A DNA stretch of 48,652 nucleotides. Origin: an uncultured bacterium (GTDB lineage Bacteria > Muiribacteriota > Ozemobacteria > Ozemobacterales > Ozemobacteraceae). The notes beneath the pieces are model-generated. The model was not told the origin of the DNA. It ran no database searches and saw only the letters and a program-made list of their open reading frames with translations. The position numbers and the translations under genes are program-made. The DNA is taken from NCBI GenBank assembly GCA_937949615.1, contig CALEDQ010000026.1, positions 1 to 48,652 on the forward strand, given 5' to 3'. Position 1 is the stretch's first letter. Every line of letters starts with the position of its first letter. Of this stretch, positions 42,201 to 48,652 are shown one piece after another.

Positions 42201-45200
42201 CTGCCAAGCTTCAACGCTCAGGTGGCCGACCCGAACCTCGCCGACGGAACCACGGGCAGCGGTCCCAATATGGATCCTTCGCGCGCCCAGATTTTCCCGT
42301 TCAAGAATCTAGGCACGGCTGCCGCTGTTGCAACCAATGTTCTTACTGCAACGGTTTACGGTATCGACCAGATCGCTACCGACCATGTCGATAAACCGAT
42401 TCCGGTCGGTACGGCAGTCAAGTTTGCCAAAGCTCTCGCCGGCGGCAAATATGAGTTTCCGACCATTACCGGCTCGGTGACCGCCAATGGAACTGATAAA
42501 ATTACCGCTTCGGTTACCTCCGGTTCACTGACTGTCGGGACAACCTATGCCATAATCTACGAAATTCCGAATTTCCCCAGCAACGACGGAATCAGTCGTA
42601 TCGCGGCAGTTCCGATTCAGCCGGCTATCAAAGGCGGCGCATATCTGGTATTTCTCAAACTGATAGACAATTCACTCAACCAGGGCGCTTACTCTTCATC
42701 GAGCAGTATTTACGAAGCCGCTTACGGGACCTTTACTCTTACTCCATCAAGAAATACTCTTTATGTCGGCCTTTACCCGCCTCACACCTCAAACTACGTT
42801 TCATCGCCGATTCTGACGACCGAAGGCAACCCGATCATGTCTGGTACCGAAGTTACGGTTCTGACTAATCGCGGTTCTTTCAGCCCTGCCGACTCAAATG
42901 GTATTCCTGGTGACGGTCATCAGGTTAAAGCCAACGCTGCGGGCCAGCTTCTCTTCGGTCTGCAGGCCACTGGTTTGAATCTCGGTCTTGCTAACGTCAG
43001 AGCGGTTCTTGGTCTTGCCAGCGGCACCGATACTTCTGTTAACCTCATTCAGATTCCGCAGTTCTCTGTCAGTTGTTCGGCTGAAGAGTTGATTATTTCT
43101 CCTTCAACCCCGAATCCGTCAACTACCTTTACCACCAGTCCTATCGGTAACGCCGGTGATCTGGTTCCGAACGGAACTGCGGTCAACGTTTTCACCGATC
43201 TTGGTAGTCTTTCACCTGCCGATGTTTACCCGACTGTCGCTGGTTATCAGGCCAATTCAACCTCAGGCGTGAGCACATTCGCCCTCTCTTCTCCCAATGC
43301 CGGCCTGGCGAGTGTCACCCTGGAGGTTGGCGGCCGCTATGTCTACAAAATGATCAACTTTGTCGACCGCTATCCGCCAAATGCGCCAGGCACACCTTCT
43401 CCTGACAACGTTCTGAACAACAACGGGGTATTCAATCTTATCTGGGTTGCGCCAACCGATCCGGCCAACTCTGGCATTGCAGCATACGGTATTGAATACA
43501 GCCTCAATGGTGGTGCTTATGTTCATCTGGCATCTTCGACCACCTCGGGCTATTTAACTTCAGGGCTTCCGCAGGGCAAATATACTTTCAGGGTCAGGGC
43601 GGTTGATGGTGCCGGTAACGTCGGTGCCTACAGCGGTGCAAGTGCTCAGGTCGAAGTCGATACGACACCGCCGCTCGGCTCGATTGTTGTTGCCGGCGGT
43701 GCGGTCCGTACAAACAATCCGGCAGTAACTCTTACCTTGTCAGCTTCTGACGCTAAGGGCGTTGCCGACATGAGCTTCAGCAACGATGGCATCAGCTGGA
43801 GCGGCTGGGTACCCTACGGCACTTCGATGGCCTGGACACTTTCAGCGGGTGATGAAAACAAGATCGTCTATGTCAGATACCGCGATACCGTTGGTAATAT
43901 CGGTATCTATACAGACGATATTCTTTTTGATGCCACCGGCCCGACAGGTGCGATCAATATTGCTCCGGCGCCATACAGTAAGCAGACTGCACTCGATCTG
44001 ACGTTTACCGTTCTTGACGCCAGCCCGGTTTCGACAATGGCCCTGTCTTATGACGGCGGAGCGTATACTTCACAGGCTTTCAATGCATACATTGTCTGGA
44101 ATGTTCCGACAACTTTTGCAACCCATACCGCAAGCGTCAGGTTTTATGACGTTCTTGGCAACGTTTCAGGGGTTTACTCTGCCACGACCTGCATCGATAC
44201 CTCGTTGCCGACAACCCCGGCCGTCACCGACGATGGTGATTACTCGCCATATCTCGACAAACTGCACGCCAGCTGGACAGGTGGAACCGATGCTCAGTCG
44301 GGAACCAGCCATTTCCTGGTCAGAGTCGGAAAAACAGCCGGAGCAGCCGACGTTGTCGCCGAAACCAACGTTGGCCTGGTTAACGAAATAACTTTCGGCC
44401 CGATGCCACTCGATATTACCGGTGCCACCATGTACTATTTTACGGTTTATGCAGTCGACCGGGCCGGCAACCTTTCGGCTGCAGGCGGTTCAAATGGTAT
44501 CAAGGGTGGTGACCCGACGCCGCCGGCAGCAGTTCTCGTTTCTGATGCTGGTGCTTTCACAGCCAGCAACAATACCCTGGTCGCCACCTGGACCGCCAGC
44601 TCCGACCCGGATTCAGGCATTGCCCGTTACGAAGTTTCCATCGGCACCACCTCGGGCGGCACCAACATTCTGAACTGGACAAACGTCGGTCTGGCGCAGA
44701 CATATACTGCCACAGGATTAAGCCTGGTTCACAATACCAAATACTTTATCAACGTGCGCATTTACAACGGTGGCGGCACCTACACCATATCGTCGAGTGA
44801 CGGTATTACGGTTGATACTGCGGTTCCGCCGGTGCCGGCGATGGGCGCTGAACCGGCCTATTCGTCGGGCACCGCCAATATCGTCAACTGCTCATCGGTT
44901 GTCGACCCCGTTTCTGGTGGTGTTACCTACTATTTTGAATGTTCAACCTCATCGACATTCGCAACGATCTCTGCCAATTCGGGCTGGATAACTGCACCTA
45001 CCCATACCTTTACCGGTCTGACTGACGGCACCACCTACTATTTCAGGGTTCGTGCCCGTGATGCGGTTTTGAACACCTGCGCCAATTCGGCGGCTGTCAA
45101 CTCGATTCAAGACGCGTTTCCGCCAACCGCAACGGCTTACACCGACAGTGTTGCTTTGAACAACGACCCTGACCAGCAATGGTCGCGCGATGCAACAATC

Positions 45201-46271
45201 TCGTTTGCTGCCACCGGTCTTGCTGATCCAGGCGCCGTTAAATCCGGCGTAAGTGATGTTTTTGTGGAAATTTCAAATTCCAGTTCGTTTGCTACATTGC
45301 TCTGGTCGGGGCTGACTGGTAATACCACCGGCGCTAAAACTTTTACCGTGGCGTCACCGGTCGATGGCAACAAGATTTACGCCAGAGCTCAGTATATTGA
45401 TGTGGCAGGTAACCGCTCGTCGGCATGGCAGAATACTGACGGTATTACGCTCGATCTTGTCGATCCTTCTGCCGGGGCAACGACTGATCTGGTTGCTGGC
45501 AATAACGACCCAGACCATAATGTCTCATCAAACTCCTGGATTTATTTTGGTTTCAGCCATAACGATGCGGTTTCACAGGTTGCTGACGTACTTATTCAGG
45601 TGGCTACAGATGCAGGTTTTACTCAGATTGCAACCAGTACTTTGCTGGGCAGCGCTGTCACTTCTTATCTGTATAAATTTGGTGAAGATGGGAAAACTTA
45701 CTATGCTCGAATTAAAGTCAAAGATTTTTCCGGTCGCTGCAGCGATTTGACTCTTAATTTCAGCTCCGCCGCCAATTTCGGGACACCATCTGACGGTATC
45801 AGGGTCGACCTGACGCCGCCTTCGCCGCTTGACGCATCTTTCTACATCAATAAAAAAGCCGGTGTTTATCTCGGCGAATCGACGACTGCCACCTCAGTGG
45901 TTTATCTGACCTTTACGGTTTCTGACCCGAGCGGCATTGCCAAAGCTCAGATCAGTAACAACGGCACGGTCTGGACAACCATCAACAACCCGCTGCTCAC
46001 CCCGGCATCCTACCCCTGGACACTCGACCTGGTTCCGGGCTTCAAAACCGTATCAGTCATATTCACAGATGGATTGGGGCATGCTTCGCCGCTGGCACAG
46101 CAGACAATCGAATTCAGACCCAGCTATAAGGTGTTCATCGGCACCCGCGATGACAGAAGTTACCCGACCGACACCTACGAAGAATACTACGGTCAGAATA
46201 AATACGGTTCGCCGCGTAAAGACGCCAGTGCACCAAATAAAGGTTCATCGTTGCGTCTGGTTAAGCCTTGA
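36300..46271 (+). CDS. giant secreted protein with Ig-like and fibronectin type III domains
   Basis: About 3323 residues. ATG 36300 is preferred over 36294 because CAGG is 9 bases upstream. A hydrophobic signal segment (MIAVMAVVFFAAAGPVLA) ends near residue 46, so the protein is exported. It begins with a bacterial Ig-like domain (QAAFQIRGNAEAGTTVTLYR). FN3-like domains lie near 1092-1195 (LTWSPSIDIGGAG, YRFRVKAHDADGNIGAYS) and 2361-2460 (YTFRVRAVDGAGNVGAYSG), and several more lie after 2600. A roughly 400-residue unit occurs twice (near 673-1093 and 1955-2362), with GIPGDGHQVK in both. Three copies of an NNDPD motif begin repeat units near 1204, 2955 and 3069. An EF-hand-like loop (DANDDGLYTAGE, near 477) may bind calcium. 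No sorting signal, autotransporter or catalytic domain is seen. Adhesion or extracellular scaffolding is likely. It converges with a pseudopilin gene. Confidence 0.88.
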   Translation: MPSRVLFAEISGPACWLCGSIRRLITMIAVMAVVFFAAAGPVLAINAPTITQVAGVAVAPETTMYSNQAAFQIRGNAEAGTTVTLYRGTTLLTTTITPGTGFWVIDLTGQPQGSFNFTATAYDGLFTSEPSVAVPVIIDWTPPSLNTRYGNSGCRSDAKYQCQIGLIYATVTDALSKPDFSTVNYKVDYAPMPTTGDPDTVTVSTWYPVAGTISNDGTSQINFYPDATGWNNIRQPFRQIRLWATIADKAGNVAAQTKTFYLHTIRPDPPTVLKIWDPGHNVFTGSGETAANVPDGSGFVNYFSGMTVVNNPIKIKGKLNVWNEENKGWYACHIGEEVYTRRALNIINQANGEFLLEYPGLVFPQGPITLDVRGRDSGDCLGRNPTNLSIVTQFGTPYPRVSCSPGGEPAIIGSRLWPTFTGKVKKMPAKQTVQIGWGDYSYTSWLPQLSQEILPQGQAKLNNAGVYDAGDVFYDANDDGLYTAGEEFFDMPAATSDGESFTLVNFRNLEYNRNTLSYLGILTRNTYGKSAAERVVRAHNNESYLPLLQDLSLSPAHTSSYRNAALKPSSMTLKVQTWGGNYDGAWSWSGHYYLDYPNSYVTMTNGQGTNIPLPAPSWADLTKLAFQGTVDLSSVALPEGTYTIKARLQDNLTLVTEDSSNWFKIDNTAPTATEQVPANNEDSNSYTSFSAKIVDPVLADGSAGSGANIDVAKPQLWPYKRLADDKTCTSTSSRMVFTLTGGDVVPYDYKGTALGTGAGSPVEIWVNNSGAFAPTPISGYIRTIYNNGTVQIQNNAGNFQSGKTYAIMLPVPFFTSNNGVDKVGAVPISMISADGTYITKVVTRDRADNTGTFYATTSNLEIAFGPISFTLNQPFLFAGLVPNDVATFTTSSVTTRKGNYVKDGQPLSLVQTPNTLTLLVPPDANGIPGDGHQVKFGQNGASTGVGQACFGVNVLTKTAGSFSVFGVIGLASGTSSVIPISLIDTFTAAPVADNIQITVANPNPLAEIATGFLGKSPRNVPDGSLATCTTNFGTLVTDDAPAVAGNQASSVNGSATVRLTSNTKGTATVTITMGGRTTNAAVTFIDKYPPPAPLGLALTPQYSNTGSSVLTWSPSIDIGGAGTSMYTIERSTWSGSAWSAYAALGTSATNSYLISGLTDGQYRFRVKAHDADGNIGAYSIASPNLIVDTVAPPAVACSDIGAGNNDPDELFSYDPNIYFYYTATDDRSGVGEVQVQVSISPDTTGLVQEPWVPAGAYYLFQDGQGFRTYYARVRVKDRAGNIGGWGTWSNGISVIMSGATSPPNAPTLTKISGKNAVPGVPVPLNITSGILVEGLSEASNLIMVYVDGAYKGSVISTGAGAFSTSISLTAGLHAVKVKAHNGFAESAFSNEISIVIDTTKPVMTRKTYDIHSYERLERYVGTTASDHPIATIDFLLSDAGGSGFDINSAQASLVDIDDAGNPIPAVAPYINPVSTTLSIISADRVRIVAPAAWKDCLQDQHRYRLTWSLKDFAGNSNSWTFDFVIDNLRPGQAPEVPTGTTPANCNVKNLYVYDLEAYPWSTMPPASALVPYTWDTTANAYQIDPAFNNAALVDKTTTPASLLFNTVAFYGLLYAAEQPQPAAKKGYDARSASFNLAWGYGSGITMGPDGLGNYKSFMFPFRTMTNGLNAFTLVDQDHAICRNNYTIKFYINSPNPAPRPPISASFANAANPAVVYPVWTDWAALFPGGASPVNHRDTIITDNPNALIVTVKIPVELFEQTVQIYSGSTILSSAVVSPGNNTAVMTIDQAAASGIIDFQIRTYANTYYSTNLPRELSYYYFRWVKNDFTPPQTFDVYPIETFYNALTGADARPFPTQFSVKGKDTANGSVQSYIHIANSTISMVNAGGTALAGTLYRDYDVTNDLYGYRYYLTAAPTTEGTYYYRLYLPDGARPNFNSQTYNYPFKLDKTAPIPVVINPSDGAVTNSLPSFNAQVADPNLADGTTGSGPNMDPSRAQIFPFKNLGTAAAVATNVLTATVYGIDQIATDHVDKPIPVGTAVKFAKALAGGKYEFPTITGSVTANGTDKITASVTSGSLTVGTTYAIIYEIPNFPSNDGISRIAAVPIQPAIKGGAYLVFLKLIDNSLNQGAYSSSSSIYEAAYGTFTLTPSRNTLYVGLYPPHTSNYVSSPILTTEGNPIMSGTEVTVLTNRGSFSPADSNGIPGDGHQVKANAAGQLLFGLQATGLNLGLANVRAVLGLASGTDTSVNLIQIPQFSVSCSAEELIISPSTPNPSTTFTTSPIGNAGDLVPNGTAVNVFTDLGSLSPADVYPTVAGYQANSTSGVSTFALSSPNAGLASVTLEVGGRYVYKMINFVDRYPPNAPGTPSPDNVLNNNGVFNLIWVAPTDPANSGIAAYGIEYSLNGGAYVHLASSTTSGYLTSGLPQGKYTFRVRAVDGAGNVGAYSGASAQVEVDTTPPLGSIVVAGGAVRTNNPAVTLTLSASDAKGVADMSFSNDGISWSGWVPYGTSMAWTLSAGDENKIVYVRYRDTVGNIGIYTDDILFDATGPTGAINIAPAPYSKQTALDLTFTVLDASPVSTMALSYDGGAYTSQAFNAYIVWNVPTTFATHTASVRFYDVLGNVSGVYSATTCIDTSLPTTPAVTDDGDYSPYLDKLHASWTGGTDAQSGTSHFLVRVGKTAGAADVVAETNVGLVNEITFGPMPLDITGATMYYFTVYAVDRAGNLSAAGGSNGIKGGDPTPPAAVLVSDAGAFTASNNTLVATWTASSDPDSGIARYEVSIGTTSGGTNILNWTNVGLAQTYTATGLSLVHNTKYFINVRIYNGGGTYTISSSDGITVDTAVPPVPAMGAEPAYSSGTANIVNCSSVVDPVSGGVTYYFECSTSSTFATISANSGWITAPTHTFTGLTDGTTYYFRVRARDAVLNTCANSAAVNSIQDAFPPTATAYTDSVALNNDPDQQWSRDATISFAATGLADPGAVKSGVSDVFVEISNSSSFATLLWSGLTGNTTGAKTFTVASPVDGNKIYARAQYIDVAGNRSSAWQNTDGITLDLVDPSAGATTDLVAGNNDPDHNVSSNSWIYFGFSHNDAVSQVADVLIQVATDAGFTQIATSTLLGSAVTSYLYKFGEDGKTYYARIKVKDFSGRCSDLTLNFSSAANFGTPSDGIRVDLTPPSPLDASFYINKKAGVYLGESTTATSVVYLTFTVSDPSGIAKAQISNNGTVWTTINNPLLTPASYPWTLDLVPGFKTVSVIFTDGLGHASPLAQQTIEFRPSYKVFIGTRDDRSYPTDTYEEYYGQNKYGSPRKDASAPNKGSSLRLVKP
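38308..39570 (+). repeat. first copy of a large duplicated unit in the giant gene
   Basis: Encodes a unit starting with a loop (VPANNEDSNSYTSFSAKIVD, LADGSAGSGANID), then a GKTYAIM strand, NGIPGDGHQVK, GLASGTSS and a closing Ig-like AVTFIDKYPPP. Boundaries are approximate and set by eye from the protein. Confidence 0.7.
42157..43378 (+). repeat. second copy of the duplicated unit in the giant gene
   Basis: Matches the unit at 38308-39570 in motif order: LADGTTGSGPNMD, GTTYAIIYEIP, NGIPGDGHQVK, LGLASGTDTS, MINFVDRYPPN. At base level the NGIPGDGHQVK stretch is nearly identical (39074-39101 against 42900-42927), the rest diverged. Confidence 0.7.
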
Positions 46272-46282
46272 TCAAATATAGC

Positions 46283-47212
46283 CTACCACTGAAACCACCA
46301 GCTGTAGCTCGAAATATCTGAGCCAGCGGGGGCGGTTAGTTCTGTCTTGAAGGCTCTTTCCTGTAAGGCGTTCACTGCCTGGGCGGGTACTATCTGATAT
46401 TTATCGGTCCAGGCGGAGGCAACCGGCAGAGCGCCGCCAGGTGTGCCGGCGGGCGGAACCCATTTTTCGAGCATCAGGCCGTCAATGAAGGTAGTATCAC
46501 CCGACGTGGTGCCGGCCTGCAGCAGCTCGATCCTTACCGTAGCAGGAACCGCACCCAGTGGAAAGCTGCCGAAATATCTTTTCCATTCGGTGCCGGTAGC
46601 ATTGATTTCAATGGCGGGGGTGGCGGCCGCATTTATTCTGATTCTAAGAACAGCTTTGGCCGTTGCACTTGTCGATCTTGCCCAGAAACTTACCACATAG
46701 GTTGCGGCCGTGTTAATGCTGATTTCCTGCTCAGCTCCGTCGGCATTGAGTTGCCAGCCGTCAGGAACGCCGTCGTTGGCAGTGTAATTGCCGCGCCATG
46801 TTCCAACAGCTGGCAGATGAGCCAAGGTTCCATCATCAATTTCAAAGCTGGGGTTATTGATATAATTTTGTATAATTCGCCATTTCATGTTTCCAGAGGC
46901 CGCTCTTGCTCTAACAAATCTTTCGTTAGCCAAGAATTCCGCAAGAGCTTCTGGGCTTTCTCCCATTTTAGCTTCAATTGTTGTATCACCTGGATTTTTA
47001 TAACGATAGAGGTCAATTGCGCGACGCAGGGCATCGAGATTGAGTTTGAGGTCTTCTTCGCTGAAGCGTTTCAGTCTGGTATCCTGCTCCAGAACCGTAA
47101 CTGTGCCAGAAAGCCCAAGAACGGTGAAAAACAGCAGCAGGCCGAGCAATACATAGCCACGTCGCCTGCTGAGAGGCTTAAACAGATGATGTTGTATTTC
47201 CATCAACGGCAT
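46283..47212 (-). CDS. pseudopilin-like protein with C-terminal carbohydrate-binding-like domain
   Basis: About 309 residues from ATG 47212, which has GGAG 7 bases upstream; longer frames to 47275 lack support. The leader ends RRRG, and the mature start is YVLLGLLLFFTVLGLSG: prepilin-like, but Gly instead of Glu at position 5. A helical stem (LKLNLDALRRAIDLYRYKN) resembles GspG-type pseudopilins. Residues about 115-260 (NNPSFEIDD, GVPDGWQLNADGAEQEISI, TYVVSFWARS, EWKRYFGSF, IDGLMLEKW) have the pattern of a jelly-roll carbohydrate-binding module of the CBM4/9 type. That would place a sugar-binding domain on a pseudopilus; the fusion is unusual. It converges with the giant Ig/FN3 gene (stops 12 bases apart) and is divergent from the next pseudopilin. 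Confidence 0.75.
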   Translation of the reverse strand: MPLMEIQHHLFKPLSRRRGYVLLGLLLFFTVLGLSGTVTVLEQDTRLKRFSEEDLKLNLDALRRAIDLYRYKNPGDTTIEAKMGESPEALAEFLANERFVRARAASGNMKWRIIQNYINNPSFEIDDGTLAHLPAVGTWRGNYTANDGVPDGWQLNADGAEQEISINTAATYVVSFWARSTSATAKAVLRIRINAAATPAIEINATGTEWKRYFGSFPLGAVPATVRIELLQAGTTSGDTTFIDGLMLEKWVPPAGTPGGALPVASAWTDKYQIVPAQAVNALQERAFKTELTAPAGSDISSYSWWFQW

Positions 47213-47636
47213 GGTTAAACTCCAGAACCTTTTGTACCGGCTGCCGGTGTCGTTTCCGGCCTGAATGAGATGCAAAAACGCGCATGCGTGTTTGCTTTGC
47301 AGGATTTACAATCATTGATAACGGCATAATTAAAGAAAATATTATATCTCACACAATTATTTGCCGGCGTTTTCGCTTGCCCTGAGCTGTAAACAGGGCC
47401 AGCGAACGGCTCCAGTCTGCTTATGCAGAAATCAATGGCAGGATTTTGCAACCATTTAACCTTAAACATTCAATTTGCGAGACAAAAAACTTTCTCTGTA
47501 TTATTATAACAGACTCAACAAAGTGAGAATCTGAATCAATTTTTTTCTACAGAAAAAGCTAATTGAATAAATTGGTTTTGCCGATTATCTCTTTGGTTTA
47601 GAAAAAATCTGTTTGCAAAGTAACAGGCAAAACTGA
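47213..47636. other. 424-base intergenic region between divergent pseudopilin genes
   Basis: No gene is supported; minus-strand frames here look spurious. It holds a hairpin (47374-47404: 11-bp stem with one mismatch around AGCTGTAAA), without a T run on either side, a candidate plus promoter TTGCGA (47475-47480) and TATTAT (47499-47504) 18 bases apart, and a TATAAT on the minus strand (plus 47341-47346) without a -35. Two similar stretches, GCAGGATTTACAATCATT near 47299 and a related one near 47438, form an imperfect direct repeat. The region is AT-rich, as expected for divergent promoters. Confidence 0.5.
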
Positions 47637-48365
47637 ATGGTGAAAACCGAAACAAAGTGGCAAAATAGTGGCAGATCCGGCTTTACGTTGCTGGAACTGC
47701 TTGTCGTAGTCGGCATCCTGGCCGCCCTGGTGGCCTTGGCATTGCCGTTTTATCAAGATTATGTAAACCAGTCGAAGCTGACTGCGGCTGAAGCTGACCT
47801 GCAAACCTTTAAAAAAGCTCTCGCGATGTATGACCAGCTTGAGCCCACCATGTTTGCTTCTAATGATATGACAAAGCTTATTGGTAAATACTTACAGGAT
47901 TACAGAACTTTTGCTGGGCAGACCAATCCAGTAGATCCTTGGAACACTGACTACTTTATCAGTGTCCGCGAAGGAATCATTTTATCACACGGGCCAGATG
48001 GAATTCGCGATACAGTAGATGCTGCATTGCCAAATAGAAGGGCTTTGGATGATGATTTGCTGGTTACCTGGAAACCGCCATTCTTTGTTTCAGGTGCGAG
48101 GGGGGTAAATCCGACAACAATAGAAATATCTTTCAGCAGAAAACTTTCTGGTCCTCCAACCGCAACCGTGAATGCCGTAGCCCCATCCAGCGTTCAAAAA
48201 GTTTCAGACACTGTTTATCGTTTAGTTTTGGCTGCTGCAATGACAAAAGGAACCCCTTACAATATTGTTGTAACTGCAGCAACTTCTCAGGATGGAAAAC
48301 CATCATTTGATCCCAACCCGGATGGAACCGATGCTACTGGCTCAAAAGCCACCTTCACTTATTAA
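47637..48365 (+). CDS. GspG-like pseudopilin with C-terminal Ig-like extension
   Basis: A 242-residue protein. Leader ends SG; mature start FTLLELLVVVGILAALVALALPFY with Glu5, a classic pseudopilin helix. Residues about 45-130 match the GspG core: QTFKKALAMYDQLEP, then NPVDPWNTDYFIS, IILSHGPDGIRDT. GspG is normally 140 residues and forms the pseudopilus shaft. Here about 90 residues are added (PTTIEISFSRKLSG, TVYRLVLAAAMTKGTPYNIVV), resembling the SbsA/Big_5 Ig-like fold. ATG 47637 lacks a strong ribosome binding site. The end overlaps the next pseudopilin frame, so they are coupled. Confidence 0.87.
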   Translation: MVKTETKWQNSGRSGFTLLELLVVVGILAALVALALPFYQDYVNQSKLTAAEADLQTFKKALAMYDQLEPTMFASNDMTKLIGKYLQDYRTFAGQTNPVDPWNTDYFISVREGIILSHGPDGIRDTVDAALPNRRALDDDLLVTWKPPFFVSGARGVNPTTIEISFSRKLSGPPTATVNAVAPSSVQKVSDTVYRLVLAAAMTKGTPYNIVVTAATSQDGKPSFDPNPDGTDATGSKATFTY

Positions 48366-48618
48366 CTGGAAATCTGGTTTTACGCTTGTCGAGGTAGTTG
48401 TTGTTACGGCGCTGATTCTGCTGGTTTCGCTGGTTGGTATTCAGACGGCAGATGTGGTTTCTCAGAGAGAAAAAGAAGAGAGGCTGCGCTACTCTTTGCT
48501 TGAAATGAGAGCAGCCCTTGATCTTTATTTTCAGGACAAAACAGAGTTTCCTGATAGACTAGACGATCTTCTTACCACATCTCGTTTTGTTAATGGTTTA
48601 AGCGGTGGCCCGAATTGA
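48322..48618 (+). CDS. short pseudopilin-like protein at the window's right end
   Basis: About 98 residues: leader ending KSG, then FTLVEVVVVTALILLVSLVGI with Glu5, and a helical stem (LRYSLLEMRAALDLYFQDK) close to that of the pseudopilin at 46283-47212. It ends soon after at RFVNGLSGGPN, where the longer protein has a comparable RFVRARAASGN and goes on into its extra domain. It is therefore either a natural short pseudopilin or a truncated relative. The frame extends up to 48292, inside the previous gene; ATG 48322 or 48331 is more likely, and both overlap the preceding gene by about 35-44 bases. Only 34 bases follow before the window ends. Confidence 0.75.
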   Translation: MEPMLLAQKPPSLINWKSGFTLVEVVVVTALILLVSLVGIQTADVVSQREKEERLRYSLLEMRAALDLYFQDKTEFPDRLDDLLTTSRFVNGLSGGPN

Positions 48619-48652
48619 TTGGTCAAGTTTTTGTGATTTATAAGTGATGTTC

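Noticed and set aside
47374..47404. Hairpin considered as a riboswitch or terminator
   Set aside because: No T run on either side, and I could not match c-di-GMP or other known riboswitch consensus elements.
47215..47469. 84-codon minus-strand frame between the pseudopilin genes
   Set aside because: No coding signature or ribosome binding site; it lies in an AT-rich promoter region.
1..48652. Search for CRISPR arrays, tRNA and rRNA genes, insertion sequences
   Set aside because: No regularly spaced direct repeats, no tRNA T-loop with acceptor stem in the gaps, no transposase-like protein.

Overview
The window looks like a chromosomal segment of a Gram-negative-type bacterium of middling GC. 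Signs of this are lipoprotein and Sec signal peptides, type II secretion/type IV pilus (T2SS/T4P) parts, rhomboid, M3 and S9 peptidases, and cobalamin and sugar-nucleotide enzymes. The mix of scattered pseudopilin genes, a giant Ig/FN3 protein and a HEAT-repeat membrane protein recalls uncultured lineages such as Candidatus Riflebacteria. That placement is an impression from memory, not a computed result. No tRNA, rRNA, CRISPR array or transposase was found.

Left end (1-6.1 kb): an AT-richer, plus-strand accessory region. It holds the 3' part of a superfamily 2 helicase, a 57-aa ORF, a DndD-like SMC/ABC ATPase, a small protein resembling dnd-system-associated protein 4, and a radical SAM enzyme, all tightly packed. 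A RhuM-family gene follows. The five-gene operon looks like one half of a DNA-phosphorothioation-like defence or modification system, with the rest lying off the left edge.

6.2-12 kb: a GT4 glycosyltransferase, a nucleotidyltransferase/phosphohexomutase fusion with a strong promoter and terminator, then on the minus strand a YtcJ-like amidohydrolase and a small Cys-rich membrane protein. 12-19.2 kb: a T2SS/T4P-type operon of GspE-like ATPase, two successive GspF-like proteins, three pseudopilin-like proteins and a 942-aa HEAT-repeat/membrane protein, mostly with overlapping stop and start codons.

19.2-36 kb: housekeeping and unusual genes. These are rhomboid protease, M3 oligopeptidase, a lipoprotein, a 1297-aa protein with five tandem Cas4/RecB-like PD-(D/E)XK plus four-cysteine modules, a small membrane protein with a STAS protein, an exported oligopeptidase B-like enzyme, an exported protein with a GspC/PilP-like and an STN-like part, CobO, a left-handed beta-helix protein, a DUF2400 protein, and a TGS/ThrRS-like/uridine-kinase fusion. 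The last is preceded by what looks like a complete transcription attenuator with a threonine-containing leader peptide.

36.3-48.6 kb: a 10-kb gene for a giant secreted Ig/FN3 protein with a large internal duplication, then three more pseudopilin-like genes, two of which carry extra C-terminal beta-rich domains. Together with the 12-19 kb operon and the gene at 30 kb, this suggests an elaborate pseudopilus or secretion apparatus with surface-binding tips. That is an inference from context.

Several promoters share a TAGAAT -10 with 17-18 bp spacing, and intergenic hairpins mark most transcription-unit ends.
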